A DNA stretch of 55,154 nucleotides from a bacterium (GTDB lineage: Bacteria; Myxococcota_A; Bradymonadia; REDH01), in the NCBI GenBank assembly GCA_030427825.1, contig JAUICO010000016.1:1-55154 (forward strand), read 5' to 3'. Shown one piece after another: positions 33,817 through 43,400 of this stretch. The position numbers and the translations under genes were made by a program. The stretch's first letter is position 1. Each line of letters starts with the position of its first letter. The notes below the pieces were generated by a model. It had not been told where the DNA came from. It made no database searches and saw nothing but the letters and a program-made list of their open reading frames with translations.

Positions 33817-34800
33817 ATGGGAATACCCGTAACTCTGGTCGTTGACGGTGACTGCCGCGACCACTGCCTGATCGACGCGGTCCGCCCCGTCCTCGAGGCC
33901 AGCGATGTGAAGTTCGAGTGGGAGGTCGTCGCGATCAATGAAGGCGTTGTCAGCGAAGATGTCCTCGCCTCGGCTCGGCGAACGCAGAATGTGTTGATGC
34001 CCTATATCGAGGGTCGCCGCGAAGAGGGAAAACCGGCGCCTATCGTCGCGCTTCGCAAAGCGCTGTCCGTCTACGCAAACATTCGTCCGATTCATTCGGT
34101 GCCGGAGTTGAAGACACGCTTCGAAGATGTCGACGTGATCATCGTGCGCGAGACCACAGAGGACATCTACGCGAGCATGGAACACGAGTCGATTGAGGGC
34201 ACCTTTGAGAGCCTCAAAGTGACAACTCGTGGCGCCTGCGAACAGATCGCGCGCGAGGCCTTCTCGCAGGCGCGTCGCCTCGGGCGCAAGAAGGTCACGA
34301 CGGTTCACAAGTCCAATATCATGAAGAAGTCCGACGGCATGTTTCTCAACGTGTCGCGAGAGATCGCGAAGGAATACCCGGATATTGAGCACGACGATTG
34401 TATCGTCGACGCGCTGTGCATGAAGCTCGCGATGTACCCGGAGCGCTTTGACGTTCTGCTCTGTGGAAACCTCTTCGGCGACATCGTTGCTGACCTCGCT
34501 GCGGGTCTGGTTGGAGGTCGCTCAAACTGTCCGTCGATGAATCTGACGAAGGACGGCATCGAGATCTTTACCTCGGGACACGCGGACCTGGCAGAGCACG
34601 CAAGGAGCCGGCGTGAGAACCCGATGAGCCTGCTCTTCGCGTCGGTGTTGTTGCTGAGGCACCTCGGCAGGAACGAGACGGGCGACCGACTGATGGCGGC
34701 GATCCGCGCCACCCTCGCCGAGGGCATCATGCCGCACTCCGCAGGAGGCACGGCAGACACCACGGATTTCACGCAGGCCGTTCAGGCGCGGTTGGGATAA
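33817..34800 (+). CDS. Isocitrate dehydrogenase family protein, subunit 2 (divergent, lacks NAD loop)
   Basis: The 327-residue paralogue of the upstream gene keeps the arginines VALRKALSVYANIRP, RETTEDIYASMEHE, a perfect catalytic segment VHKSNIMKKSDGMFL (K165) and NLFGDIVADLAAGLVGG. It lacks three things the upstream protein has: the N-terminal GDGIG (here VDGDCRDHC), the Ser-Asn substrate loop (here GKPAPIVALRK), and the NAD loop (FTSGHADLAEHARSRRENP near 251-270). It is therefore unlikely to be a complete enzyme alone and looks like a partner or regulatory subunit. ATG at 33817 sits downstream of TGAGGGA. Its stop is one base from the rarA start. Confidence 0.8.
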   Translation: MGIPVTLVVDGDCRDHCLIDAVRPVLEASDVKFEWEVVAINEGVVSEDVLASARRTQNVLMPYIEGRREEGKPAPIVALRKALSVYANIRPIHSVPELKTRFEDVDVIIVRETTEDIYASMEHESIEGTFESLKVTTRGACEQIAREAFSQARRLGRKKVTTVHKSNIMKKSDGMFLNVSREIAKEYPDIEHDDCIVDALCMKLAMYPERFDVLLCGNLFGDIVADLAAGLVGGRSNCPSMNLTKDGIEIFTSGHADLAEHARSRRENPMSLLFASVLLLRHLGRNETGDRLMAAIRATLAEGIMPHSAGGTADTTDFTQAVQARLG

Positions 34801-34801
34801 G

Positions 34802-36124
34802 ATGGCGACTGCCCGCAGCGGTGAGCTCTTTGGTGCGGCTGAGGCCCCGCCATGGACCCCACTCGCAGAGCGGATGCGTCCACGTACAATGGACGAGTAC
34901 GTGGGCCAGCAACACCTGTTGGGCGAGGGGCGGTTTCTGCACACGCTCTTCGCACGAAAAGTCGCGCGCAGCCTGATCTTCTGGGGGCCGCCGGGGACCG
35001 GAAAGACCACCCTCGCGCGACTCTACGCGGAGGTCATCGGAGCCGTATTTCATCCCATCTCTGCAGTGCTCGGCGGCGTCAAAGATGTGCGTCAGGCCGT
35101 CGAAGGGGCGCGCATTCGAGGCGAGGTTTCACGGCAGGCGACCGTCCTGTTTATCGACGAGATTCACCGCTTCAACAAGGCGCAGCAGGACTCCCTGCTG
35201 CCCTTCGTCGAGACCGGCGTCGTGACGCTGATCGGCGCCACGACCGAGAATCCGGGCTTCGAGGTCATTCATGCGCTGCGCTCGCGGGCGCGTGTGCTGC
35301 AGCTGCGGCCCCTGGACAGCGGCGCGCTTCGTGTTCTGGCCGAACGCGCCCTGAAGGACGACGAACGAGGGCTGGGTGCTACCGCGATAGAGATCAGCGA
35401 CGAGGCTCTCGATGCCCTGATCGAGAGCGCTGACGGCGACGCCCGCGGGGTGCTGAATACCCTTGAGATCGCGGCTGACATCGCGGCTCGCGAGGGTGAC
35501 ATCGCGCACATCAACGTCGAGACCATTACGGAGGCCCGGCAGAAGAAGACAGTCCTCTACGACAAGAAGGGCGACGCCCATTACCAGGCCGTGAGCGCCT
35601 TCATCAAGTCGATGCGAGGAGGCGATCCCGACGCCGCACTCTACTACATGATTCGCATGCTCGAGGCCGGCGAAGACCCGAAGTTCATACTCAGACGGAT
35701 GGTCATCTTCGCCAGCGAAGACATCGGAAACGCAGACCCGAACGCCCTGCAGGTGGCGGTGTCTGCCCGCGACGCCTTCGACTTCATCGGCCTTCCGGAA
35801 GGCGTTCTCCCTATGACCCAGGCAGCGACCTATCTCGCTACCGCCCCGAAATCGAACAGCGTGCTCATGGCGTACGGGCGTGCGCGAAAGGACGCGCTGG
35901 CACACCCGAACCTGGAAGTTCCGAAGCACATCGTGAACGCCCCCACCGCGGGCATGAAAGCCCTGGGATACGGACGCGGCTATAAGTATCCACACAACTT
36001 CGACGGCAACTACGTGCCCGAGGAATACCTGCCTGAAGCACTGCGTGGCAATCGCTACTACGAAGCGTCCGACTCCGGATTCGAAGCCGAGATTCGCGAG
36101 CGTCTCAAGAGGTGGCGTGGATAG
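34802..36124 (+). CDS. rarA: Replication-associated recombination protein RarA (MgsA/WRNIP1 family)
   Basis: The 440-residue AAA+ ATPase has Walker [10 protein letters not shown], Walker [15 protein letters not shown], the sensor region [11 protein letters not shown] and the RSRARVLQL Arg-finger neighbourhood. The C-terminal domain includes [27 protein letters not shown] and the [17 protein letters not shown] motif typical of RarA. It acts at stalled replication forks and binds DNA ends. Its ATG is one base past the stop of the second isocitrate-dehydrogenase-family gene, so expression is probably coupled to that operon. Confidence 0.94.
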   Translation: MATARSGELFGAAEAPPWTPLAERMRPRTMDEYVGQQHLLGEGRFLHTLFARKVARSLIFWGPPGTGKTTLARLYAEVIGAVFHPISAVLGGVKDVRQAVEGARIRGEVSRQATVLFIDEIHRFNKAQQDSLLPFVETGVVTLIGATTENPGFEVIHALRSRARVLQLRPLDSGALRVLAERALKDDERGLGATAIEISDEALDALIESADGDARGVLNTLEIAADIAAREGDIAHINVETITEARQKKTVLYDKKGDAHYQAVSAFIKSMRGGDPDAALYYMIRMLEAGEDPKFILRRMVIFASEDIGNADPNALQVAVSARDAFDFIGLPEGVLPMTQAATYLATAPKSNSVLMAYGRARKDALAHPNLEVPKHIVNAPTAGMKALGYGRGYKYPHNFDGNYVPEEYLPEALRGNRYYEASDSGFEAEIRERLKRWRG

Positions 36125-36196
36125 GTCGTAGCGCGGTCGGGATGAGGTCCAGAGGGGACGGGGAGTGAGGTTCAGAGCGGGACGCGGACTCGTGGC

Positions 36197-37012
36197 CTAC
36201 TGGCAGAATCCGAGCACGCAGGCGCCGTCTCCGCACTCGGCGTCCGACCAGCAGGCGACGCGGCAGGCGCCGTCGACGCAGATATCGTCGTCAGCACACT
36301 CGCTGCTGTTCGCGCAGTCCGCGCGTGGCCGCCAGTCCGGGCGGCAGACCCCATGGTCGCAGAACTCGAGCACAGCACATTCGGTGTCCGCATCGCAGAG
36401 TGGGGCGCAGAATCCGTTGATGCACAACGCCTCCGTGCAATCGGTTCCGAACACACACTCATCGCCGCCGGCGGGGTCATCGGCGCACATTCCGTCTACG
36501 CAGGCCTGACGCGGAGCGCACGCGTCAGACGAGGTACAGGCGAACACACACATACCGTGGTCACAGGTGCCACCGATGCCGCACTGGCCATCGGAGACAC
36601 ACATTTCGGTGCCGCCATCGCCAGTTCCGTTGTCACCGCCATCGCTGTTGTCACCGCCATCGCCGCCATCGCCGCCATCGCCGCCATCGCCGAAATCAGT
36701 CGGCGTTACGCACTCCGTATCAATACAGATTTCGCCGCCTTCGCATTCGCTGTTGAACACGCAATCAGCGTCGGGCTCTTCGTCGCGGGGATCGCACTCG
36801 CCGTTGACACATTCGCAGTTCGGCGGGCAGTCCGGGTTGCTCTCGCAGAAGGCCGGATCGCCCTCATCATCGCAATCTTCGTCATCCCACCAGCAGTCGA
36901 AGCCTTCGCACTCCGAGCAGATTTCGCCCTCGTCTTCGATGTGAAACACGCAGGCCTGCGAGAACAACGCCGCCATTGCCGTACCTATCAGAACTCCAAT
37001 CAACCGATTCAT
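36197..37012 (-). CDS. Cys-rich lipoprotein with Gly/Asp repeat linker
   Basis: The 271-residue product has a lipoprotein signal (FSQACVF), an acidic Cys-rich stretch, a GDGGDGGDGGDGGD-type linker, and at least five short Cys-rich units (CVSDGQCGIGGTCDHGMC, ACVDGMCADD, CADDDICVDGACRVACW) resembling EB-type or Dickkopf-like modules common in myxobacterial surface lipoproteins. Function unknown; disulfide-rich adhesion or scaffold roles are typical guesses. ATG at 37012 has GGAGG upstream. It is divergent from the beta-barrel gene. Confidence 0.78.
   Translation of the reverse strand: MNRLIGVLIGTAMAALFSQACVFHIEDEGEICSECEGFDCWWDDEDCDDEGDPAFCESNPDCPPNCECVNGECDPRDEEPDADCVFNSECEGGEICIDTECVTPTDFGDGGDGGDGGDGGDNSDGGDNGTGDGGTEMCVSDGQCGIGGTCDHGMCVFACTSSDACAPRQACVDGMCADDPAGGDECVFGTDCTEALCINGFCAPLCDADTECAVLEFCDHGVCRPDWRPRADCANSSECADDDICVDGACRVACWSDAECGDGACVLGFCQ
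36595..36700 (-). repeat. Gly-Asp-coding tandem 9-mers
   Basis: Repeats of gccgccatc (+ strand) encode the GDGG linker of the Cys-rich lipoprotein. Several adjacent units are identical, implying recent slippage. Confidence 0.85.
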
Positions 37013-37066
37013 ATCCGCCTCCATATGCTTGCGCGGGGAACATGCACTCTGTCGGTGACGCGCCGG

Positions 37067-37132
37067 ATCTTTGTGCAGCACGACACACATTTTCTGCGGA
37101 GGAAGAAATCTGCGCCGATTCTGCACAAAGAT
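37067..37132. promoter_or_regulatory. Long spaced inverted repeat in a divergent promoter region
   Basis: ATCTTTGTGCAG (37067-37078) and CTGCACAAAGAT (37121-37132) are perfect 12-bp inverted copies with 42 bases between. They lie between the divergent Cys-rich lipoprotein and beta-barrel genes. Between them is a smaller inverted repeat, TTTCT and AGAAA (37091-37108 region). This looks like a shared operator pair rather than a terminator. Confidence 0.55.
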
Positions 37133-37187
37133 TGGGCTGTCCTTCGACAGAAGCGATGCAAACCACATGCGTTTCATGGAGAATGAC

Positions 37188-38192
37188 ATGGCAGCTTCAA
37201 CAAACAACGCCCACCTGCGCTTGAACCGTCACCTGCTCTGCCGGTCGTTCGGTATCGCGTTGTGTCTCATGACTTTCACCGGCATCGCCCACGCAGAGCC
37301 CGCGACCGGAGACCTGCAGATCGAAGTGAACGTCAACGCGACTACCGGCGGCGACGCTGTACGTAGTGAGGCGGTCAACTCGCAGGTCGAGGCGTCGCCG
37401 ACCACGGGTGATGGCGCTGCGGTGGGTACAGGGGACGACGGCGAGTCCGGCGGATACCTCGACGACTCTGAAGCTGCGGGTGGGTATCTGGGCGCAGCCG
37501 GGGCGCCGGTGTCGCCTTCGCACGCGCCGGAAGCACCTGCGTCGCCCGGGTACGTACCTACGCCGGCGCCCGTCGCGGCTCAGCTGGAGTGCGAGCTCTG
37601 CGCTCAGAACCACGACCACAGCGCTCCACCAGAGCTCACTCGCCGTCAGCGACGTCAGGCGCGTGGCACCCGCTGGGTGCTGGGACTCGGTGCTCGCGCG
37701 GAGTCCGTCGGCGACGAGGTCTACGGGGGCGCCACGTTCTACGTCCGTCGGGGTGGCGACCGTGGCTTCTATGTGTTCGGCACTGTATCCGGGGTTGGCG
37801 GGTACAACGGTGACTTCGACTTCAGCGTCGACGACAACGGCGTGCAGAGAGAAGCTGACGACATCAATGCGCGGGTGACCCTCGCCGCAGGACCCGGCTT
37901 CGCCCTGCAGCTCGGCCGCCCCTTTCGAGTCGGCGCCGAAGCCTCGATCGGCCAGGTCGTCGACTATGACTCTCACTACGCAACCGACGGTTCCTGGACC
38001 GCGGACATTCGCGGCGGCCTGAGCCTCGGCGTGCGCGCATTCGGCGAGTTCTGGTTCTCGCGCCACTTTGGCCTCGCAGGTACCCTCGGCGCCTCGTGGG
38101 CTCTCTTCGGAAACGGCGACGGAATCGACTTCGATGACCTCGAGAGCGACGCCGACTGGAACAGCACGCTCGAGATTCGCGCTCGCTTCTGA
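37188..38192 (+). CDS. Predicted outer-membrane beta-barrel protein with Pro/Ala/Gly linker
   Basis: The 334-residue product has an n-region rich in Asn/Arg, a hydrophobic core (GIALCLMTFTGIAHA) with cleavage near AHA-EPA, a long low-complexity region (Gly, Ala, Pro, Ser) to about residue 125, then a C-terminal part of alternating hydrophobic and polar residues with aromatic girdles (GGATFYVRR, FYVFGTVSGVGGYNGDF, FALQLGRPFRVGAEASIG, FGEFWFSRHFGLAGTLGASWALF) ending in RARF, an aromatic end as in beta-barrel proteins. ATG at 37188 has GGAG six bases upstream (an ATG at 37176 overlaps that site). Function unknown. Confidence 0.7.
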   Translation: MAASTNNAHLRLNRHLLCRSFGIALCLMTFTGIAHAEPATGDLQIEVNVNATTGGDAVRSEAVNSQVEASPTTGDGAAVGTGDDGESGGYLDDSEAAGGYLGAAGAPVSPSHAPEAPASPGYVPTPAPVAAQLECELCAQNHDHSAPPELTRRQRRQARGTRWVLGLGARAESVGDEVYGGATFYVRRGGDRGFYVFGTVSGVGGYNGDFDFSVDDNGVQREADDINARVTLAAGPGFALQLGRPFRVGAEASIGQVVDYDSHYATDGSWTADIRGGLSLGVRAFGEFWFSRHFGLAGTLGASWALFGNGDGIDFDDLESDADWNSTLEIRARF

Positions 38193-38365
38193 CGCTCGAA
38201 GCCCCCGGTCAACGCACCTTGCCCTTGAAGGCGCGCTCGCGCGTTTGCGGGCGCGCCACTTGCCGTCGATTGACCCGCACACCGATCTTCGGCACTGCTC
38301 GTTGACACTGTACGCGCGCGGCAGGCGCGTTTGTCTGCAAGCTCTCCCTCGGCCCTCGACCTCCA

Positions 38366-40405
38366 ATGCAACAAACAACTCGGATCGTGGGACTCTCCAC
38401 GCCTGCTTCTGCCGCTGTCGTACTCAGCCTTGTTGCGGCGGCCTTCTCGCTGCCGAGTTGCGCACAGCGAGAAGCTCGCGTGCAGCGGGAAGTCCCGGCG
38501 GATCCGCAGCCTCTGCCGATTCGCGAAATCAGCGTTGCAGCGGGAGACGCCGGGGCGCTCGCCGGTGATCTCGGGCCCGCGACGGTGGTGTTCGGCGAGG
38601 CGACGACTGCGCGACAGACGGAGATCATCTGGCCACCTGCGTCTGAGGCGGGCGGTTGCGATGCCCCGGAGGGGCGCCTGATCGTTGTGCACACCGAGAT
38701 ACGTAACCCGGGGGGCGCGGTACGGGGACATCTGGTCAGTACGGTACCCGAGACGGCGGCCGACCATCCCTCCGTCGTCGCGTGGGGCTCGGACGGAGAG
38801 CTCGGTTTTGAAGACTACTATGTCGACCTGCAGTGCGCGTCGACCCGGGTCTGGGAACACGAGTGGTACGCTGACGGAATCTTTGAGGGCGAGTCGCCTT
38901 TCACCGAAGAGGAGCTTCGCAGCTGGTTCGGGAGCCGCGTTGAAGCAAACATGTTATACGAGCTGTGCACCCCGTCCATCCTCGAGAACAACGAGGCCGG
39001 ACCCTACGGGATGATCAGCTGCCGTGTTTGGATGCTGAGTGCGGACGAAATCCCGGATGAAGCAATCGAGCTCGAAGCATTCGGCGACTCTCCCTCTCGG
39101 GATCTCGCGCAGGGCCGCACAGGATTGACCCTGCGAAGCTGCGGCGTTGACGAACAGTCGCAGTCTGACCGGGGGCTTTGCGCGTACAGGCTGCAGCAGG
39201 TCTGGGGCTGGGCCCCGCAACGCGAAGACCAGCTCGGGGTCGTAGCTTTCGCCGTCGACGGCGAGGGCGAACCGATCGCCGATGCGATGCAGCCGGCGGC
39301 GCTGTGGCTGCGCTCTGTCATGAGCACACCCGCTGCGGACCTGGATGAGGCCTTTCGTCGCATGATCGTCAGCGACCAGTTTCAGGTCCTCCTGTCGGAC
39401 GCTGAGTACGAGTCCGTGCGTCTCGACTGGGCGCGCCTCATACACGAGCGCTATTCCGCGCCTGAAGCTGCCGCATTTGCCGATGAGTTGATCAGAGATC
39501 TCGAACGCGAGGTGTCCGATCTGCCGGCGTTCTATCCGCAACCTGAGGTCATTCGCGTGACGAGAGAGATGCAAACAGGCGACCTTGCCTGTGTGTCTCG
39601 GGACTCCGAGTCAGAAGCCTGTGTGTTCTCGTGGACGCCGGATGGTCACCTCGTGGGGGGCACGGCAGAGCAGACATTTCGTTGTGAAGACAGGCAGTGT
39701 CGCGTCGATGATCAGACCATGCACAACCCTCTGCGTAGCCCGGACGGGTCGCGACAATGGGACGGCGCGTTCTCATTCCAGGGCGAGCACACGCTCTTCT
39801 TCAGCAGCCCGTTGCACCACAGCTGTTTCAGTGACCGGGTATGCTACGCGTACTTCAATTGTGAGTCGGTGCCCTGGGACCGGCTGATCGACGCTCCCGA
39901 TGGCCGCGCGGAGCGTAGGTCCGAGGTGCCGGTCGACGTCCCTTCAGAGAGCGTTCCCAACCGACGACCCCACTACCCCTGCGCGACGGATCAGGGAGTC
40001 GGCGGCTCCGACGGATTCGTCGGCTGGATCGACGACGAGCACGTCCTGATGGCGTCGCGGGAGCGCCTCTTTCGCGTCAGCGTCCCCACAGGGCACGGGG
40101 AGGAGATCACGCCGGCGCAGGTTCCCGACTTTCTGCTGATGCAGGCGGGGATTACAGCGGATCGACGATATCGGTACTTCGCTGTTCGCCGCGACTCCGG
40201 CTACCTGTGGCGCCACGATTACAGCGATGGAGACGTCGCAGTCCTCAGCGGAGAGATCACCCGGCACACCCGCGGCGTGTGGACGTCGATCGAGGAGCTC
40301 ACGTTCCGCTATACCCACGGTCTGCGTGTTCTGCCGTCGCCGGACGGCCGGAGCATCGCCGTGGTCGATGCGACGCAAATCGGCGCGGTGCTCCGTTTCG
40401 ACTGA
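38366..40405 (+). CDS. Large hypothetical lipoprotein with TolB/PD40-like segments
   Basis: I do not recognise the family of this 679-residue protein. It has a lipoprotein signal ending SLPSCAQ. Regions such as SPDGSRQWDGAFSF, WTPDGHLVGGT and LPSPDGRSIAVVDAT have the PDG pattern of WD40-like/PD40 beta-propeller blades, so the C-terminal half is probably a partial propeller. Several paired cysteines (CEDRQCRVDD, CFSDRVCYAYFNC) suggest disulfides outside the cytoplasm. It stands alone between a beta-barrel gene and the convergent carboxylase gene. The 173-base gap before it shows a GGCGCGC/GCGCGCC inverted repeat (38230-38257) and no gene. Confidence 0.65.
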   Translation: MQQTTRIVGLSTPASAAVVLSLVAAAFSLPSCAQREARVQREVPADPQPLPIREISVAAGDAGALAGDLGPATVVFGEATTARQTEIIWPPASEAGGCDAPEGRLIVVHTEIRNPGGAVRGHLVSTVPETAADHPSVVAWGSDGELGFEDYYVDLQCASTRVWEHEWYADGIFEGESPFTEEELRSWFGSRVEANMLYELCTPSILENNEAGPYGMISCRVWMLSADEIPDEAIELEAFGDSPSRDLAQGRTGLTLRSCGVDEQSQSDRGLCAYRLQQVWGWAPQREDQLGVVAFAVDGEGEPIADAMQPAALWLRSVMSTPAADLDEAFRRMIVSDQFQVLLSDAEYESVRLDWARLIHERYSAPEAAAFADELIRDLEREVSDLPAFYPQPEVIRVTREMQTGDLACVSRDSESEACVFSWTPDGHLVGGTAEQTFRCEDRQCRVDDQTMHNPLRSPDGSRQWDGAFSFQGEHTLFFSSPLHHSCFSDRVCYAYFNCESVPWDRLIDAPDGRAERRSEVPVDVPSESVPNRRPHYPCATDQGVGGSDGFVGWIDDEHVLMASRERLFRVSVPTGHGEEITPAQVPDFLLMQAGITADRRYRYFAVRRDSGYLWRHDYSDGDVAVLSGEITRHTRGVWTSIEELTFRYTHGLRVLPSPDGRSIAVVDATQIGAVLRFD

Positions 40406-40484
40406 TCCGCGCAGGCAACACCGCGGGAGCGCGCAGTGACCGGGCGCGGTGATCGGGCGCCGGGACCGGAACCCTGCGCGACGG

Positions 40485-43400
40485 CTACGAGCGGCGGTCG
40501 TTGTACAGGGCAACACCTTCACGAACACGCTCACACAGCTGCGCACGAAGCTCCGGCGTCGAGATGACGCCCGAGAGTGAGCCGACATCCATCGCGCGCT
40601 GCACCGAGTGCACAGCGTCGAACTCGCGGGCGACAGCCATCTGCACTTCGGACTCTACCTGGCGGCGAAGATCGTCGTGTGCCTGCTGCAGCTCAGCGAG
40701 CTCGTCCGGATTCGCCGTATCAAGCCTCTCGCCGGCCTCGATCACCCGTGGGTCTTCGCTGACCCGCTTGCGGACGAGGCGCGGGAACACAACCGCAGCG
40801 GCCGGAGCGCCGCCGATCACCGAAGCATAGCTGCCCTCGAGGGCGATGGACTGCAGGTCGCGGTTCAGGCCCTGGCTGAACACAACATAGGCGCCGCCGT
40901 GGTACCGGGACACAACACAGAAGACGATCGGACCTTCGAAGTTAACAACGGCGCGTCCGATTTGAGCTCCGAACTCCAGCTGTCGCTGTCGCAGAGACTC
41001 CGGGGAGCCATCGAATCCTGAAAGGTTCGCGAGCACCACAACCGGCATCAGCCCGCTGGCGGTGTTGATCGCGCGCGCGACCTTACGGCTCGACTCCGGG
41101 AAGAGCGTCCCGCTCATCCACTGGTCCGGGCCGTCAATGGGTGCGGAGCCCTTTCGCTTCACCGGTACAGACTCGATACCGATCATGCACACCGGCTGGC
41201 CCCCGAGCTTTCCGTGCAGGACGACGGCGGTCTCGCCACCGTCGATACCTGACCAGCGCTCGAGGTTTGGCGCGTCCGAATCCAGGGTCGCGCGCATGGC
41301 CTCACGAATCGAGAACGGCTTCTTACGCCCGGGGTTTGCGGCTTCAGAGAACACATCTCCGACCGTCGCGAAATCGCCTACGCCCGCATACGGGGTCTCG
41401 GAGACATCGCGCTCGATCCGGTCACTGCTCTTACCGGCAACTGTGTAGCCCTGTCCTGCGGGGACATAGGTCAATTCGTAGTGTTGGAAGAGAAGCTCGT
41501 AGGCGGCCTGCAGGTTCGGCGCAGTGTACTGCGCTTCGCCGTTGGGGGTCATGATTTCCAGCCCGCCAATGCCACTGTTTGTTTCGGCGGCAACAGAACC
41601 CGAGTATTCGAGCGCGCGCTTCCCTGTGAGCACCATGTACCCGCGCGGCGTCATGATCAGCGCACCTCGGCAGTGATCAAGCATGGTCGCTTCGGCGTTC
41701 CAGTAGGACTGGGCGCCCACACACGGGCCGTCGACGATCACGTTGATGACACCGCCTGACTGGGTGAACCGGATGATTCGGGCCAGCGTACGTGCGGTCC
41801 AATCGAGGTTCTCGGTACCGGAATCGAAAGAGATGCGTGCGCCTGAAGAGAGCGCCAACCACTCAATCGGGTACTTGTTGTCTTCGGCGTGATCGATCGC
41901 TGCGTTGATGCGTCGACACTCGGCTTCGCCCAACGAACCCATAGTCGCTGTCGGGTCGCCCATGATGATCACGCGGGTCAGATCGCCGGGAAAAGCGTCA
42001 CCGCGGTTCGTGATCTGGCCGACGACAACATTGGCGGTGTTCTGTCCGTGTGGACGATCAGCCGGCACCAGGCAGTTTGTGTCTTCGTCGAGCTCAAATT
42101 CGACGAACTCGCCGTCGTAGGGAGAGAAACCCTCCCGCGGGTCGGTGAGAAGGCGGACGATCTCGTAGGGGTAATAGAGCTGCCGGCGGCGGGCCGAGAT
42201 GACCTTGCGCTGCACGTCGCTGAGGATGACCAGCGGGCGGTAGCGCGGCTTCGAGAAGGCGACGCGTACGCCGATATCGATCGGGTTGGACCACTCCACG
42301 TACAGCTCTTCGGGAGCGTTTCCGTCCAGCGCAAAGCTGCCGACGAGAACGATCTTCTCCAGGCCGAGGTCAATACACGGCGGGCTCATGCGCAGGGCGA
42401 TCGCTTCCAGCGCCTTGCGTGAGATGTGTGCCACGGGGCGGATAATGACGGTAACGCGATTCCACGAGGGCGCGCGCCCTTCGAACTCCGCGAGCTCCTC
42501 GCGAAGTCGGTGGAACGCGTTGAGGAGCACAGCTTCGAGCGCGGGCACGCGAACCATGTCACCGACGTGATCGACAGTGAAGTCATCGAGAACGTCGACA
42601 ATCAGGAAGCGGGTGTCATTGCTGCCGTCTCTGGCGTCGCCACGGGCGAAGAATACGCCGCCCGGCGTCTCAAGGCGAGTAAGGTTGAACTTGGAGTAGC
42701 GCCCGACAAGGCGAGCCTGTTTGCTTGCCGGATGGATGTCATCGACGGACTCGTCGTGGCAGACTTTGCCTGCATTCTGGCGCCAGGTGCGGGCTCTCAG
42801 CCCGTCGCCGGCGCGGCTCCACATGACCGTTGCACGCTCGACGTGCGCCGGCAGGATGATGAGCTCTTCCAGCTTGTCCAGCTCCGGCGGTGCGGCAACG
42901 ATGAAGTCGACGGCGTTTGCTTCGGCAGACAGTTCGCTCAGGGCGCGGGGAATCTCAAAGATGCTCGGCAGGAGCACAACGACCGCGTTGCGGCCTTCCG
43001 AGATCCAGGCGAGGCGCGAGAAGACGCCGTCGATGCCCGACGCTACGGCTTCATGGTCGCGGGTGCCGTACAGACGCTCAACAAGGCTCCGTAGAAGCCG
43101 CTGTCCATGCGCCTCGGCCGATGGAAAGCGGGCGGGCAGCGCAGCCAGCACCGCGGCCTTGGGCAGCACACGCAGCTGCTCAGCGGCTTCGCGGCGGCGC
43201 TCGCTGTTTGCCATGCTCGAGGTCAGCGCAGACACCGCGTTTACGGCGTCTGTGGCCGCCCGCTGCATCTCCTTTCTGTGTGTTGGACGGTCGTACCAGA
43301 TGTGGATCAACTTCCATGCCGCAGACGCGAGACGCATTTGTTTGGCCTGCACGGCGGAGTTGGCAAACTTCTCGAAGATTGCGCGTCCCTGCGCTTCTTC

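Noticed and set aside
33817..34800. Second isocitrate-dehydrogenase-family gene as a pseudogene
   Set aside because: The frame is intact with normal length, a perfect catalytic-lysine segment and tight operon spacing; losses are confined to specific loops.
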